Source: CAWGJC01 sp965276665
GTDB lineage: Bacteria; Pseudomonadota; Alphaproteobacteria; Acetobacterales; Acetobacteraceae
Reading direction: 5' to 3'
DNA length: 64,000 bases
Assembly (NCBI GenBank): GCA_965276665.1
Contig: OZ255620.1
Coordinates: 4,650,001-4,714,000 of the forward strand
A program made the translations under genes and the position numbers. Below the pieces are notes generated by a model that saw nothing but the letters and a program-made list of their open reading frames with translations, made no database searches and was not told the origin of the DNA. This document shows positions 1-7,645 of this stretch, in pieces; positions within the stretch are counted from its first letter, which is position 1, and each line of letters begins with the position of its first letter.

Positions 1-840
1 GACGTGCATGCCCGAGCCGTTATCGCCGTAGATCGGCTTCGGCATGAAGGTCGCCGACTTGCCGTAGCTGTGGGCGACGTTGTGGATGCAATATTTGTAG
101 ATCTGCAGATGGTCCGCCATGCGCACCATCGGGCCGAACTTCATGCCGAGCTCGTGCTGGGACTGCGCGACCTCGTGGTGATGCTTCTCGATCACCACGC
201 CCATCTCGCCCATGGTGGAGAGCATCTCGGCGCGCAGATCGCTTTCGCTGTCGACCGGCGGGACCGGGAAATACCCGCCCTTCACCGTCGGGCGGTGGCC
301 CATATTGCCCTCCGCCATGTCCTTGAGCGAGGCCTGCGGCCCTTCGGTGCTGTCGACCTGGTAGATGCCGTAATTCGGGCCGGTGCCGAACTTCACGTTG
401 TCGAACACGAAGAACTCGGCCTCGGGGCCGAAGAAGCAGGTGTCGCCGATGCCCGACGCCTTTAGGTACTGCTCGGCCTTCTTCGCCGTCGCGCGCGGGT
501 CGCGATTGTAGAACTGCCCGGTCGAGGGCTCGACGATGTCGCAGACGAGGATCAGGCTCGGCTTCGCGGCGAACGGGTCCATCACCGCCGTCTCGGGGTC
601 CGGCATCAGGATCATGTCGCTCTCGTTGATCGCCTTCCAGCCGCCGATCGAGGAGCCGTCGAACATGATGCCGTCGCGGAACGCATCCTCGTCGATGGTC
701 GAGACGTGCTGCGCGGTGTGCTGCCACTTGCCGCGCGGATCGGTGAACCGCAGGTCGACATATTCGACGGAGTGCTCGCGCATCATCTCCATCACCTTCG
801 CGACCCCGCCGCTTGCCGCGGGCTCGGCTGTCTTGGCCAT
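1..840 (-). CDS. glnA: Glutamine synthetase type I, 5' part (cut by window start)
   Basis: Glutamine synthetase, which makes glutamine from glutamate, ammonia and ATP in the cytosol. The window holds the first 280 codons of an enzyme usually about 470 residues long; the rest lies beyond position 1. The N-terminal beta-grasp domain carries FDGSSIGGW (60-68). The catalytic domain shows the metal-binding GPEAEFF (138-144), QHELG (228-232) and NGSGMHV at the cut end (274-280). The start is the ATG at 840, preceded by an AAAGGA ribosome site. It lies 118 bases downstream of glnB on the same strand, so it is probably the second gene of a glnB-glnA operon regulated by nitrogen status. The adenylylation Tyr would be in the missing part. 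Confidence 0.97.
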   Translation of the reverse strand, partial: MAKTAEPAASGGVAKVMEMMREHSVEYVDLRFTDPRGKWQHTAQHVSTIDEDAFRDGIMFDGSSIGGWKAINESDMILMPDPETAVMDPFAAKPSLILVCDIVEPSTGQFYNRDPRATAKKAEQYLKASGIGDTCFFGPEAEFFVFDNVKFGTGPNYGIYQVDSTEGPQASLKDMAEGNMGHRPTVKGGYFPVPPVDSESDLRAEMLSTMGEMGVVIEKHHHEVAQSQHELGMKFGPMVRMADHLQIYKYCIHNVAHSYGKSATFMPKPIYGDNGSGMHV

Positions 841-865
841 GTCTGCTCAGATCCTTTCAACAATG

Positions 866-946
866 CCCGCCGCCGGACGGCGCGGGGTGAGTCGGCCGCC
901 GTCCGGCGGCGGGGTGAGCCGGCCGCCGTCCGGCGGCGGGGTGAGC
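866..946. repeat. 27-bp GC-rich tandem palindromes between glnB and glnA
   Basis: Two identical 27-base units (893-919 and 920-946) follow a degraded third unit (about 866-892). Each unit holds a GCCGCC/GGCGGC inverted repeat, so the spacer between glnB and glnA can form two or three stable hairpins in the transcript. In this position they could act as partial terminators or RNA-processing sites that set the glnB:glnA ratio; that role is inferred. Confidence 0.75.
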
Positions 947-958
947 CTAGGTCGCGGC

Positions 959-1297
959 TCAGATAGCGTCCACCCCGCGTTCACCTGTGCGGATGCGGAC
1001 GACTTCCTCAATGGTGCTGACAAAAATCTTGCCGTCGCCGATCCGCCCGGTGCGCGCCGCGCCGACGATCGCCTCCACGGCGCGCTCGACGAGGCTGTCC
1101 TCGCAGACCACCTCGATCTTCACCTTGGGCAGGAAATCGACCACGTACTCGGCCCCGCGATAGAGCTCGGTATGGCCCTTCTGGCGGCCGAAGCCCTTGG
1201 CTTCCAGCACGGTGATACCCTGCAATCCGACCTCGTGCAGCGCCTCCTTCACCTCGTCGAGCTTGAAGGGTTTGATCACCGCCTCGATCTTCTTCAT
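959..1297 (-). CDS. glnB: Nitrogen regulatory protein PII
   Basis: PII signal protein of 112 residues, the usual length. It senses 2-oxoglutarate, ATP/ADP and, through uridylylation, glutamine, and controls glutamine synthetase adenylylation and NtrB/NtrC. The sequence begins MKKIEAVIKPFKLDEVKEAL. The T-loop contains Tyr51 (in YRGAEY), the uridylylation target, and the B-loop region has GRIGDGKIFV. Linkage to glnA rather than amtB supports glnB over glnK. The start is the ATG at 1297, where the conserved MKKIEA N terminus begins; the open frame runs further upstream but that part has no PII similarity. A sigma-54-like promoter lies about 150 bases upstream. Confidence 0.97.
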   Translation of the reverse strand: MKKIEAVIKPFKLDEVKEALHEVGLQGITVLEAKGFGRQKGHTELYRGAEYVVDFLPKVKIEVVCEDSLVERAVEAIVGAARTGRIGDGKIFVSTIEEVVRIRTGERGVDAI

Positions 1298-1445
1298 CGC
1301 CTGTCGCCCCCGTGGTCGGTTCTGACCCGTGATCGGTCCTGAGTCGCCGTCTTCCGCATGGCTGCTTACGACGGGCATTCCCACCCCACAAGCCGCGCCG
1401 CAACGACATCCCGGCGGAACGATTGCAGGAATTTCAGGAAACGGT

Positions 1446-1461
1446 TGCAGGAAGCGTGCCA
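1446..1461 (-). promoter_or_regulatory. Sigma-54-type promoter for glnB-glnA
   Basis: Read on the minus strand the sequence is TGGCACGCTTCCTGCA. It matches the sigma-54 -24/-12 consensus TGGCAC-N5-TTGCA at all but one base, with the required ten bases between GG and GC. It would place the transcription start near 1435, giving a leader of about 140 bases before glnB. PII-glnA operons of related alphaproteobacteria are commonly transcribed from an RpoN promoter activated by NtrC, so the context agrees. No clear NtrC site was identified. Confidence 0.55.
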
Positions 1462-1491
1462 CGCTTCTGCTGCCGGAAGCGTGGCACGCTT
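1452..1491. repeat. Pair of 15-bp palindromes overlapping the glnB promoter
   Basis: AAGCGTGCCACGCTT (1452-1466) and AAGCGTGGCACGCTT (1477-1491) are each perfect 7+1+7 palindromes and are reverse complements of each other, with centres 25 bases apart. The first overlaps the -24 box of the sigma-54-like promoter. Two operator half-sites for a dimeric regulator, or an arrangement of two opposed -24 boxes, are possible readings. Confidence 0.7.
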
Positions 1492-1673
1492 CGCGCCGCC
1501 GCGAGCCGGCCGCCAGCCCGCGGGCTGGGCATGGCTCTGCCCCTTTTCTGGGCAGGTATTCCGGGCAAGTGTTCTGGGCAGGATGGTCCGGACCGTCGGT
1601 TCCGGACCGCCGGTTGAAGCGCCGGCGCGCGAAACCCATACTGGCCAGGCCCGCACCGAGGAGCCCGGCCGCC

Positions 1674-2870
1674 GTGAAGAGCCCGAATGCGCTGCTGTCC
1701 GCCACCGGCACCACCATCTTCACGGTGATGTCGGCGCTCGCGGTGAAGCACGATGCGATCAATCTCGGTCAGGGATTCCCCGATACCGAGGGGCCCGAGG
1801 ACGTGGTGCGCGCCGCGGCCGATGCCCTGCTCGACGGCCGCAACCAGTATCCGCCGCTCACCGGCCTGCCCGAGCTGCGCGAGGCGGTGGCGGCGATCAA
1901 CCGGCGCTTCTACGGGCTCGAGGCCGATCCCGCGAGCGAGGTGATCGTCACCTCGGGCGGCACCGAGGCGCTCGCCGCCTGCCTGATGGCGGTGGTCGAT
2001 CCGGGCGACGAGGTGGTGGTGATCGAGCCGCTCTACGACACCTATCTCCCGATGGTGCGCATGCTGGGCGCGGCGCCGCGCGTGGTGCGCCTGGTGCCGC
2101 CGAAATGGGAGCTGCCGCGCGCCGAACTCGCCGCCGCCTTCGGGCCGAAAACCAAGGCGATCCTGCTCAACACGCCGATGAACCCGACCGGCAAGGTGTT
2201 CACCACCGCCGAGCTCGCCTTCATCGCCGAGCTCCTGCAGAAGCATGATTGCTACGCCGTCTGCGACGAGGTGTACGAGCACCTCACCTATGATGGCTGG
2301 CGCCACATCCCGCTGATGACCTTGCCCGGCATGCGCGAGCGCTGCATGCGGATCGGCAGCGCCGGCAAGACCTTCTCGCTGACCGGTTGGAAGGTGGGAT
2401 ACGTGACCGCCGCGGCGTCGCTCGCCGCCATGGTGGCCAAGGCGCACCAGAACCTGATCTTCGCCACCCCGCCCAATCTGCAGCGCGCGGTGGCGATGGG
2501 CCTCGGCAAGGACGATGCGTATTTCGCCGGGCTCGAGGCCGGGCTGGCGGCGAAGCGGGACCGGCTCTCCGCCGGGCTGGCCGCCGCCGGTCTCACCGTG
2601 CTGCCGGCGCAGGGAAGCTATTTCGTCAATGTCGATTTCTCCACCCTCGGTTTCGCCGGCGACGATGTGGCGTTCTGCCGCCATCTCACCGAGGCGGCGC
2701 GGGTGACCGCGATCCCGCTCTCCGCCTTCTACGTCTCGGCGCCGCCGCCGCTTCATGCCCGGTTCGCCTTCTGCAAGCGCGAGGCGGTGCTCGACGAAGC
2801 GGTGGCGCGGATCACGCGACATTTCGCCGGCAAGCGAAGCGGCAAGGCCAAGTTGACGGCCGCCGGCTGA
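1674..2870 (+). CDS. PLP-dependent class I aminotransferase
   Basis: Cytosolic fold-type I aminotransferase of 398 residues, in the branch of methionine/kynurenine/aspartate-type aminotransferases with an N-terminal TTIFTVMSALA...INLGQGFPD block. The PLP lysine is Lys232 within SAGKTFSLTGWK (229-240); NPTG is at 170-173, the pyridine-contacting Asp is in the CDEVY block (197-201), and the carboxylate-binding Arg is Arg363 in HARFAF. The GTG at 1674 is chosen because it keeps the conserved TTIFTVMSALA segment and has a GAGGAG-like site 11 bases upstream; the ATG at 1728 would delete part of that block. The exact amino-acid substrate cannot be read from the sequence. It stands alone ahead of tRNA-His. 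Confidence 0.9.
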   Translation: MKSPNALLSATGTTIFTVMSALAVKHDAINLGQGFPDTEGPEDVVRAAADALLDGRNQYPPLTGLPELREAVAAINRRFYGLEADPASEVIVTSGGTEALAACLMAVVDPGDEVVVIEPLYDTYLPMVRMLGAAPRVVRLVPPKWELPRAELAAAFGPKTKAILLNTPMNPTGKVFTTAELAFIAELLQKHDCYAVCDEVYEHLTYDGWRHIPLMTLPGMRERCMRIGSAGKTFSLTGWKVGYVTAAASLAAMVAKAHQNLIFATPPNLQRAVAMGLGKDDAYFAGLEAGLAAKRDRLSAGLAAAGLTVLPAQGSYFVNVDFSTLGFAGDDVAFCRHLTEAARVTAIPLSAFYVSAPPPLHARFAFCKREAVLDEAVARITRHFAGKRSGKAKLTAAG

Positions 2871-2893
2871 TCGGCTTACAGGGGCGCCTCTGT

Positions 2894-2970
2894 GGCGGGC
2901 GTAGCTCAGTTGGCAGAGCGCCAGGTTGTGGTCTTGGATGCCGTGGGTTCGAATCCCATCGCTCGCCCCA
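2894..2970 (+). tRNA. tRNA-His (anticodon GTG)
   Basis: A full cloverleaf can be drawn. The acceptor stem is GCGGGCG with CGCTCGC, the D arm is GTAGCTCAGTTGGCAGAGC, the anticodon stem is CCAGG/CTTGG around TTGTGGT, and the T arm contains GGTTCGAATCC. The extra G at 2894 faces C73, the G-1:C73 pair that identifies tRNA-His. The 3' CCA is encoded (2968-2970). The preceding aminotransferase and following mobA are intact, so there is no sign of element integration here. Confidence 0.97.
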
Positions 2971-2992
2971 AATCTCCCTCCGCTTTGCGGCC

Positions 2993-3571
2993 ATGACGAA
3001 ATGCGCGGCGCTGATCCTGGCCGGCGGACGCGCGACCCGTCTCGGCGGCGCGGACAAGCCGCTGCTGCCGCTCGGCCCGGCCCGGCTGATCGACCGCATC
3101 GTGGCGGCGCTCGCGCCGGACGCCGCTTCCATCGCGATCAGCGCCAACGGAGAGGCCGCGCGCTATGCCGGTGTCGGCCTGCCGGTGCTGCCCGACCGGC
3201 AATTTCCCGGGGCGGGCCCGCTGGCCGGGCTGCTCGAGGGGCTCGACTGGGCGGCCGCGCAGGATTGTCCGCTGCTGCTGACCGTGCCCGGCGACACGCC
3301 GTTCATCCCGACCGGCCTCGCCGCCGCGCTCGCCCCGGCGCCCGCCTGCGCGGCGAGCCACGGGCGCACCCATCCGCTGGTCGCGCTCTGGCCGGTGCAG
3401 AGCCGCTTCGCGCTGGCGGCGCATCTTGCCCGTCCGGGCTCGCGCGCCGCCGGCCGGTTCTCGGCTATGATCGGCACGCGAACGGTCGATTTCGCCGCGT
3501 GCCCCGATCCGTTCTTCAACGTCAACACGCAGGACGAGCTCGCTGCCGCGCGGCTGCGGGCGGGCGCATGA
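2993..3571 (+). CDS. mobA: Molybdenum cofactor guanylyltransferase MobA
   Basis: Transfers GMP from GTP to Mo-molybdopterin to make the guanine dinucleotide form of the cofactor used by DMSO-reductase-family enzymes. The 192-residue protein has the nucleotidyltransferase signature at its N terminus (LILAGGRATRLGGADKPLLPL), a metal-binding GDTPF near residue 100 and FFNVNTQDEL near the C terminus, all typical of MobA. It starts 22 bases after tRNA-His and overlaps the next gene by ATGA. No other molybdenum cofactor genes are in the window. Confidence 0.93.
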   Translation: MTKCAALILAGGRATRLGGADKPLLPLGPARLIDRIVAALAPDAASIAISANGEAARYAGVGLPVLPDRQFPGAGPLAGLLEGLDWAAAQDCPLLLTVPGDTPFIPTGLAAALAPAPACAASHGRTHPLVALWPVQSRFALAAHLARPGSRAAGRFSAMIGTRTVDFAACPDPFFNVNTQDELAAARLRAGA

Positions 3572-4371
3572 CGCTGACCGTCGGCATCGCCGGGCTGGGG
3601 GCGATCGGGCTGCCGGTGGCGCGCGCGCTCGATGCCGGCATTCCCGGCATTCGCCTGATCGCGATCGCCGCCGGCAATGCCAAACGGGCGCGCGACAGGC
3701 TGGCGGGGTTCCGCGACAGGCCGGCGGTGGTCGCGGCCGCCGCGCTGGCCGAGGCCGATATCGTGGTGGAGGCGGCGCCCGCCTCCGCCTTCGAGCAGAT
3801 CGCGCTGCCGGCGATCGAGGCCGGGCGCATCCTGGTGCCGGCCTCAGTGGGCGCGCTGCTGCCGCTTATGCATCTCGTCGCGCGGGCGGCCGAGACCGGC
3901 GCGCGCATCGTCGTGCCGACCGGGGCGCTGCTCGGGCTCGACGCGGTGCGCGCGGCGGCGGAGGGCGGCATCGACAGCGTCGCCATCGAGACGCGGAAAT
4001 CCCCGGCCTCGCTCGCCGGCGCGCCCTATCTCGCGGCGAACTGCATCGCGCTCGACGGGCTCGCCGCGCCGCGCGAGGTGTTCGCCGGCAATGCGCGCGA
4101 GGCGGCGGCGGGCTTTCCCGCCAACGTCAATGTCGCCGCCGCGCTGGCGCTCGCCGGGATCGGACCCGAGCGCACCCGCGTGCGCATCTGGGCCGATCCG
4201 GCGGTGACGACCAACATCCACACGATCCGCGTGCAATCCGCCGCCGCACGCTTCACCATGACGATCGAGAATGTGCCGAGTGCCGAGAACCCGCGCACCG
4301 GCAGGCTGACGCCGCTGTCGATCCTCGCCTGCCTGCGGGGATTGACCGCGACGCTGAAGGTCGGGAGCTGA
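3568..4371 (+). CDS. L-aspartate dehydrogenase
   Basis: NAD(P)-dependent L-aspartate dehydrogenase, DUF108/AspDH family, which converts aspartate to iminoaspartate/oxaloacetate and can feed quinolinate for NAD synthesis. The 267-residue length is normal. The N-terminal Rossmann motif is GLGAIG (9-14). The C-terminal catalytic block is GFPANVNVAAALALAGIG followed by WADPAVTTNIHTIRV, whose His is the family's catalytic residue. It overlaps mobA by four bases (ATGA), so the two are co-translated. No nadA or nadC lies nearby, so a role in NAD synthesis rather than aspartate catabolism is uncertain. Confidence 0.9.
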   Translation: MTLTVGIAGLGAIGLPVARALDAGIPGIRLIAIAAGNAKRARDRLAGFRDRPAVVAAAALAEADIVVEAAPASAFEQIALPAIEAGRILVPASVGALLPLMHLVARAAETGARIVVPTGALLGLDAVRAAAEGGIDSVAIETRKSPASLAGAPYLAANCIALDGLAAPREVFAGNAREAAAGFPANVNVAAALALAGIGPERTRVRIWADPAVTTNIHTIRVQSAAARFTMTIENVPSAENPRTGRLTPLSILACLRGLTATLKVGS

Positions 4372-4373
4372 CG

Positions 4374-4724
4374 ATGCGCCGTTTCGCCTTGCTGCTGCTG
4401 CTCGCCGGTTGCACCGGACCCGATCTCGCGCGCAGCACCGCGCTGAATGCGGCGATCGGGCAGAGCGAGGGCGCGCTGGTCCGCGAGCTTGGCACGCCAT
4501 CCTCGGTCACCATCCTGGGCGATCGCCGTCTGCTCGCCTATGCGCGGCGGAGCGCCGCCACCGGCGCCTTCCTGCCCGACCCCAGCAAGCTGCCGCCGGT
4601 CGATGCGGTCGGCGCGGCGTTCGGCTATCCGCCCGAGGCGACGATCGGCGGCTGCATGACGATCTTCACCATCCGGTCGGATCGCGTGACCGGGTGGAGC
4701 GCGCACGGTGACGCCTGCGGGTAG
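4374..4724 (+). CDS. Small outer-membrane-type lipoprotein
   Basis: 116 residues starting MRRFALLLLLAGC, with a lipobox (LAGC) whose Cys13 would be acylated. The mature part contains ALVRELGTPSSVTILGDRRLLAY, a pattern reminiscent of the SmpA/BamE fold (LGxPxxV...Y), but the match is too weak to name it. Two further cysteines (in GGCM and DACG) could form a disulfide. It starts two bases after the aspartate dehydrogenase stop, so it is the last gene of the mobA operon. No function is assigned. Confidence 0.75.
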   Translation: MRRFALLLLLAGCTGPDLARSTALNAAIGQSEGALVRELGTPSSVTILGDRRLLAYARRSAATGAFLPDPSKLPPVDAVGAAFGYPPEATIGGCMTIFTIRSDRVTGWSAHGDACG

Positions 4725-4859
4725 AGGCTTCCAACTCACCCGATTAGGTTTTGCAAGCCGCTCTCGGCGCGGATGCCGCTAGCGGCCAGCGCATCCGGTT
4801 GTTGCATTTCCTGCGCTGCGCCGCATCATGACGACGGAGCGATGCGAGGAGCCGCCGGC

Positions 4860-5702
4860 ATGACCAACCGATGGACGAAGCGCGGCCTGGCCGGTGGCGC
4901 CGCCTTGTTGCCGGTGGCGGCGATGGTCGGCACCGCGCGCGCGCAGGGTGCGGAAAGCACGTTCGAGCGCGTGAGCCGGACCGGGACGCTGCGCATCGCG
5001 GCACTGACCGGCGAGCTGCCGTTTTTCCAGAAGGACATCGCGACCGGCGAATGGAAGGGTGCCGCGATCTCGATGGCGCTCGACATCGCCAAGGTGTGGG
5101 ACGCGAAACTCGCCTATGTGGAAAGCACCTACGGCAATTCGGTGCTCGATCTGCAATCGAACAAGGTCGATCTCGCCTTCGCGCTCAACCCGACGGCGCA
5201 GCGTGCGCTCGCGATCGGCTTCACCCATCCGACGATCATCCACCCGTTCGGCTGCCTGGCGAAGCAGGGGTTCGCGCCGAAAACCTGGGATGACATCAAC
5301 AAGCCCGACATCCGCGTCGCCTTCGACATCGGCTCGCTGCACGAGACCTGCGCGCATCGCTTCGCGCCCAGAGCGCAGGCGACCGGTTTCAAGACGCGCG
5401 ACGACTGCATCCTGGCGCTGCAATCGGGACGCGTCGATGTGGACATCCTGGCCGCGATCCTCGGGCTTTCGGCGGTGGGGAAGAATCCGTCGCTCGGCCC
5501 GTATCATCTGCTCGAGGCGCCGCTGGTGGCGCTGCCGAGCAATCTCGGCGTGCAGCGCGAGGCGGATACGCGCTTCGTCGAGGTGCTGAATGCCTGGCTC
5601 GACTACAATCGCGGGATCGGCCAGATCCGCGAGTGGCTGCTCGACGGGCTCGCACTCAACGGCGTGCGGCGCGACCAGGTGCCCGCGGAAGTGACCTTCT
5701 AA
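4860..5702 (+). CDS. Amino-acid ABC transporter periplasmic binding protein
   Basis: Family 3 (polar amino acid/HisJ-type) solute-binding protein, 280 residues. The signal sequence ends GTARAQ around residue 29. The mature part opens with TGTLRIAALTGELPFF and has the usual two-lobe arrangement, including NKVDLAFALNPTAQRALAIGFTHP. The ATG at 4860 is preceded by CGAGGAG; an earlier in-frame ATG (4773) lacks a ribosome site. The permease gene follows after nine bases. The ligand is not predictable. The 135 bases upstream contain a CGGATGC/GCATCCG inverted repeat that may be a terminator for the mobA operon. Confidence 0.9.
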   Translation: MTNRWTKRGLAGGAALLPVAAMVGTARAQGAESTFERVSRTGTLRIAALTGELPFFQKDIATGEWKGAAISMALDIAKVWDAKLAYVESTYGNSVLDLQSNKVDLAFALNPTAQRALAIGFTHPTIIHPFGCLAKQGFAPKTWDDINKPDIRVAFDIGSLHETCAHRFAPRAQATGFKTRDDCILALQSGRVDVDILAAILGLSAVGKNPSLGPYHLLEAPLVALPSNLGVQREADTRFVEVLNAWLDYNRGIGQIREWLLDGLALNGVRRDQVPAEVTF

Positions 5703-5711
5703 GCCCGGTCG

Positions 5712-6377
5712 ATGGGCTATCATTGGGATTTTGGGATAATCGAGCGGTACATTCCGCTGCTCTGGAAGGGCACGCTCGTCACGCTCGCCTACACCGCCGG
5801 CACCATTCTGGCGGGGCTGCTGATCGGGCTGCTGATCGGCATCGCGCGGCTGTCGCGCTCTCGGATCCTCAACCTGCCGCTGGTCGCGCTGATCGAGGTG
5901 TTCCGCTGCACCCCGCTGCTGGTGCAGATCGTGTGGTTCTATTACGCGCTGCCGATCCTGACCGGCGTGCAGATCCCCGCCATGGTCGCGGCGACCGCGG
6001 TGCTCTCGCTCTACACCGCGGCCTTCTATGCCGAGATCTTCCGCGGCGGCATCGTCTCGATCGAGCGCGGGCAGTGGGATGCGGCGCGCGCGCTCGGCCT
6101 CGGCGGCTGGCCGCTGATGCGCCGTGTGATCCTGCCGCAGGCGATCCGGCGGATGATTCCGCCCTTCATGAACCAGTCGATCACGCAGTTGAAGAACACC
6201 TCGCTCGTCTCGACGATCGCGGTTCCCGATCTGCTCTACCAGGGCACGTTGATCACCGCCGACACCTATCGCCCGCTCGAGGTCTACACCGTCGTCGCGC
6301 TGATCTATTTTGTTCTGCTGTTTCCGGCGACGCGGCTCGTGCAGGCCTACGAGGCGCGCCGCGCGGCGGCGAGATAA
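5712..6377 (+). CDS. Amino-acid ABC transporter permease (HisM/GlnP family)
   Basis: Inner-membrane permease of 221 residues with about five transmembrane helices. It shows the family's EVFRCTPLLVQIVWFYYALP segment and the EAA loop, here QWDAARALGLGGWPLMRRVILPQAIRRMIPP, which contacts the ATPase. It is paired with the binding protein immediately upstream. A normal polar-amino-acid operon has one or two permeases plus an ATPase; here there is one permease and no ATPase, because the next gene is an aldo/keto reductase. It must use a homodimeric permease with an ATPase encoded elsewhere. Confidence 0.92.
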   Translation: MGYHWDFGIIERYIPLLWKGTLVTLAYTAGTILAGLLIGLLIGIARLSRSRILNLPLVALIEVFRCTPLLVQIVWFYYALPILTGVQIPAMVAATAVLSLYTAAFYAEIFRGGIVSIERGQWDAARALGLGGWPLMRRVILPQAIRRMIPPFMNQSITQLKNTSLVSTIAVPDLLYQGTLITADTYRPLEVYTVVALIYFVLLFPATRLVQAYEARRAAAR

Positions 6378-6403
6378 TTCCGGAAGACAAAGCAGGAGCA
6401 TTC

Positions 6404-7357
6404 ATGGACTACACCACGCTCGGTCGTACGGGACTTCGCGTCAGCGTCGCAGGCCTCGGCTGCGGCGGGTTCAGCCGGCTCGGCCTCGGCACCGGGCACA
6501 GCGAGGCCGAGGCCATCGCGGTGGTGCGCGAGGCGCTCGACCAGGGCGTCAACTTCATCGACACGGCGGCGAATTACGGCACCGAAGGGGTGGTGGGCGC
6601 GGCGCTCGACGGCGTGCCGCGCGACGGCGTCATCATCGCGACGAAAGCCTCCGCCCATCGCGGCACGGAGGGGCGCACGGCCGAGGATGTGGTGGCGAGC
6701 CTCGATAATTCGTTGCGTGCGCTCCGCACCGACTGCATCGACGTCTTCCAGCTGCACGGCGTGCCGCCGGCGCTCTACGACCATGCGCGCGACGCGGTGG
6801 CGCCGGCGCTGCTGCGCGAACGCGAGCGCGGAAAAATCCGCTATCTCGGCATCACCGAGAATTCGGCGAATGATCACCGGCAGGAGATGCTCGCCCGCGC
6901 CGCGCCCGACGGCCTCTGGGACGTGATGATGGTGGCGTTCCACATGATGCATCAACCGGCGCGGGAGACGCTGTTCCCGGTGACCCGGCAAGCCGGTATC
7001 GGCACGCTGCTGATGTTCGCCGTGCGCAGCATCTTCTCCCGGCCCGAGCGGCTGCGCGAGGTTCTCGACGAGCTCGCGGAAAGCGGCGCGCTGAAGCTGT
7101 CGGGCGACCCGCTCGGCTTCCTGGTCGAGGGCGGCGGGGCGGAAACGATCCCGGATGCCGCCTACCGCTTCGTCCGCCACGAGCCGGGGGTCGATGTCGT
7201 GCTGTTCGGAACCGGCGACCGCGCGCATGTGCGCAGCAACGTCGCCTCGATCCTCAAGCCGGACCTGCCGGAAGCGGATCGCGCGCGGATTATCCGCGAG
7301 TTCGGCCACCTGGCGGGCATCGGCCTCGACTCGCCGGCGCCCGCCAAGCGGAGATGA
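6404..7357 (+). CDS. Aldo/keto reductase
   Basis: NADPH-dependent TIM-barrel oxidoreductase of 317 residues. The catalytic tetrad is visible: Asp and Tyr in NFIDTAANYG, Lys in IIATKAS, and His in DVFQLHGV. The N terminus, YTTLGRTGLRVSVAGLGCGGF, is typical of the family. The ATG at 6404 follows CAGGAG with six bases between. It lies 26 bases after the ABC permease on the same strand and may share its transcript. The substrate is unknown. Its 3' end faces a small membrane protein gene only nine bases away. Confidence 0.9.
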   Translation: MDYTTLGRTGLRVSVAGLGCGGFSRLGLGTGHSEAEAIAVVREALDQGVNFIDTAANYGTEGVVGAALDGVPRDGVIIATKASAHRGTEGRTAEDVVASLDNSLRALRTDCIDVFQLHGVPPALYDHARDAVAPALLRERERGKIRYLGITENSANDHRQEMLARAAPDGLWDVMMVAFHMMHQPARETLFPVTRQAGIGTLLMFAVRSIFSRPERLREVLDELAESGALKLSGDPLGFLVEGGGAETIPDAAYRFVRHEPGVDVVLFGTGDRAHVRSNVASILKPDLPEADRARIIREFGHLAGIGLDSPAPAKRR

Positions 7358-7366
7358 GGCGGCGCG

Positions 7367-7555
7367 TCAGTAGTGGCGGGAGAACAGCAGCACCAGAACG
7401 ATGATCAGCAGGATGATGCCGATTCCGCCGCCGTGCCAGCCGCCGCTGGCCGGCGCGTCGCCATAACCACGGCCATACCAGCCGCGTCGGTAGCCGGTAT
7501 GCCCGAAACCGCCGAGCGCCAGGATGACGAGCACGATCAGCAGAAGGGTGAGCAT
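7367..7555 (-). CDS. Small two-helix membrane protein
   Basis: 62 residues from the ATG at 7555, preceded by AAGGA ten bases upstream; a TTG at 7564 is too close to that site. It consists of a hydrophobic helix (LTLLLIVLVILALGGFG), a basic Gly/Tyr-rich linker (YRRGWYGRGYGD), and a second hydrophobic helix (GIGIILLIIVLVLLFSR). Proteins of this kind are common in alphaproteobacteria and usually annotated only as small membrane proteins. The function is unknown. Confidence 0.7.
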   Translation of the reverse strand: MLTLLLIVLVILALGGFGHTGYRRGWYGRGYGDAPASGGWHGGGIGIILLIIVLVLLFSRHY

Positions 7556-7645
7556 CGCAGACAATTCCTTGCACTTCCGAACGTGTTAAGCGCGGAAATG
7601 CCAAAGGGTTGCCTGGGTTTTTGGATGCTCTAGCTTCGGCGCCCC

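Larger units (their letters stand above)
1298..1673. other. Divergent intergenic region between glnB and the aminotransferase
   Basis: 376 bases with no convincing gene. It holds an imperfect direct repeat (1312-1325 and 1329-1342, GTGGTCGGTTCTGA versus GTGATCGGTCCTGA), the sigma-54-like promoter at 1446-1461, a pair of 15-base palindromes (1452-1491) and a GGTTCCGGACCG-type repeat near 1590-1615. Open frames crossing it on both strands lack homology and ribosome sites, so I treat them as spurious. Confidence 0.7.

Noticed and set aside
1619..1714. Minus-strand reading VPVADSSAFGLFTAAGLLGAG...RRR, resembling a PEP-CTERM/VPxx sorting tail
   Set aside because: It lies inside the glnB upstream frame and overlaps the aminotransferase start on the other strand. 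There is no matching gene body, and the conserved PII start is at 1297. It is a chance open frame in GC-rich DNA.
2894..2970. tRNA-His as an integration site for a genomic island
   Set aside because: No integrase, no duplicated tRNA 3' end and no change in gene type or composition on either side.
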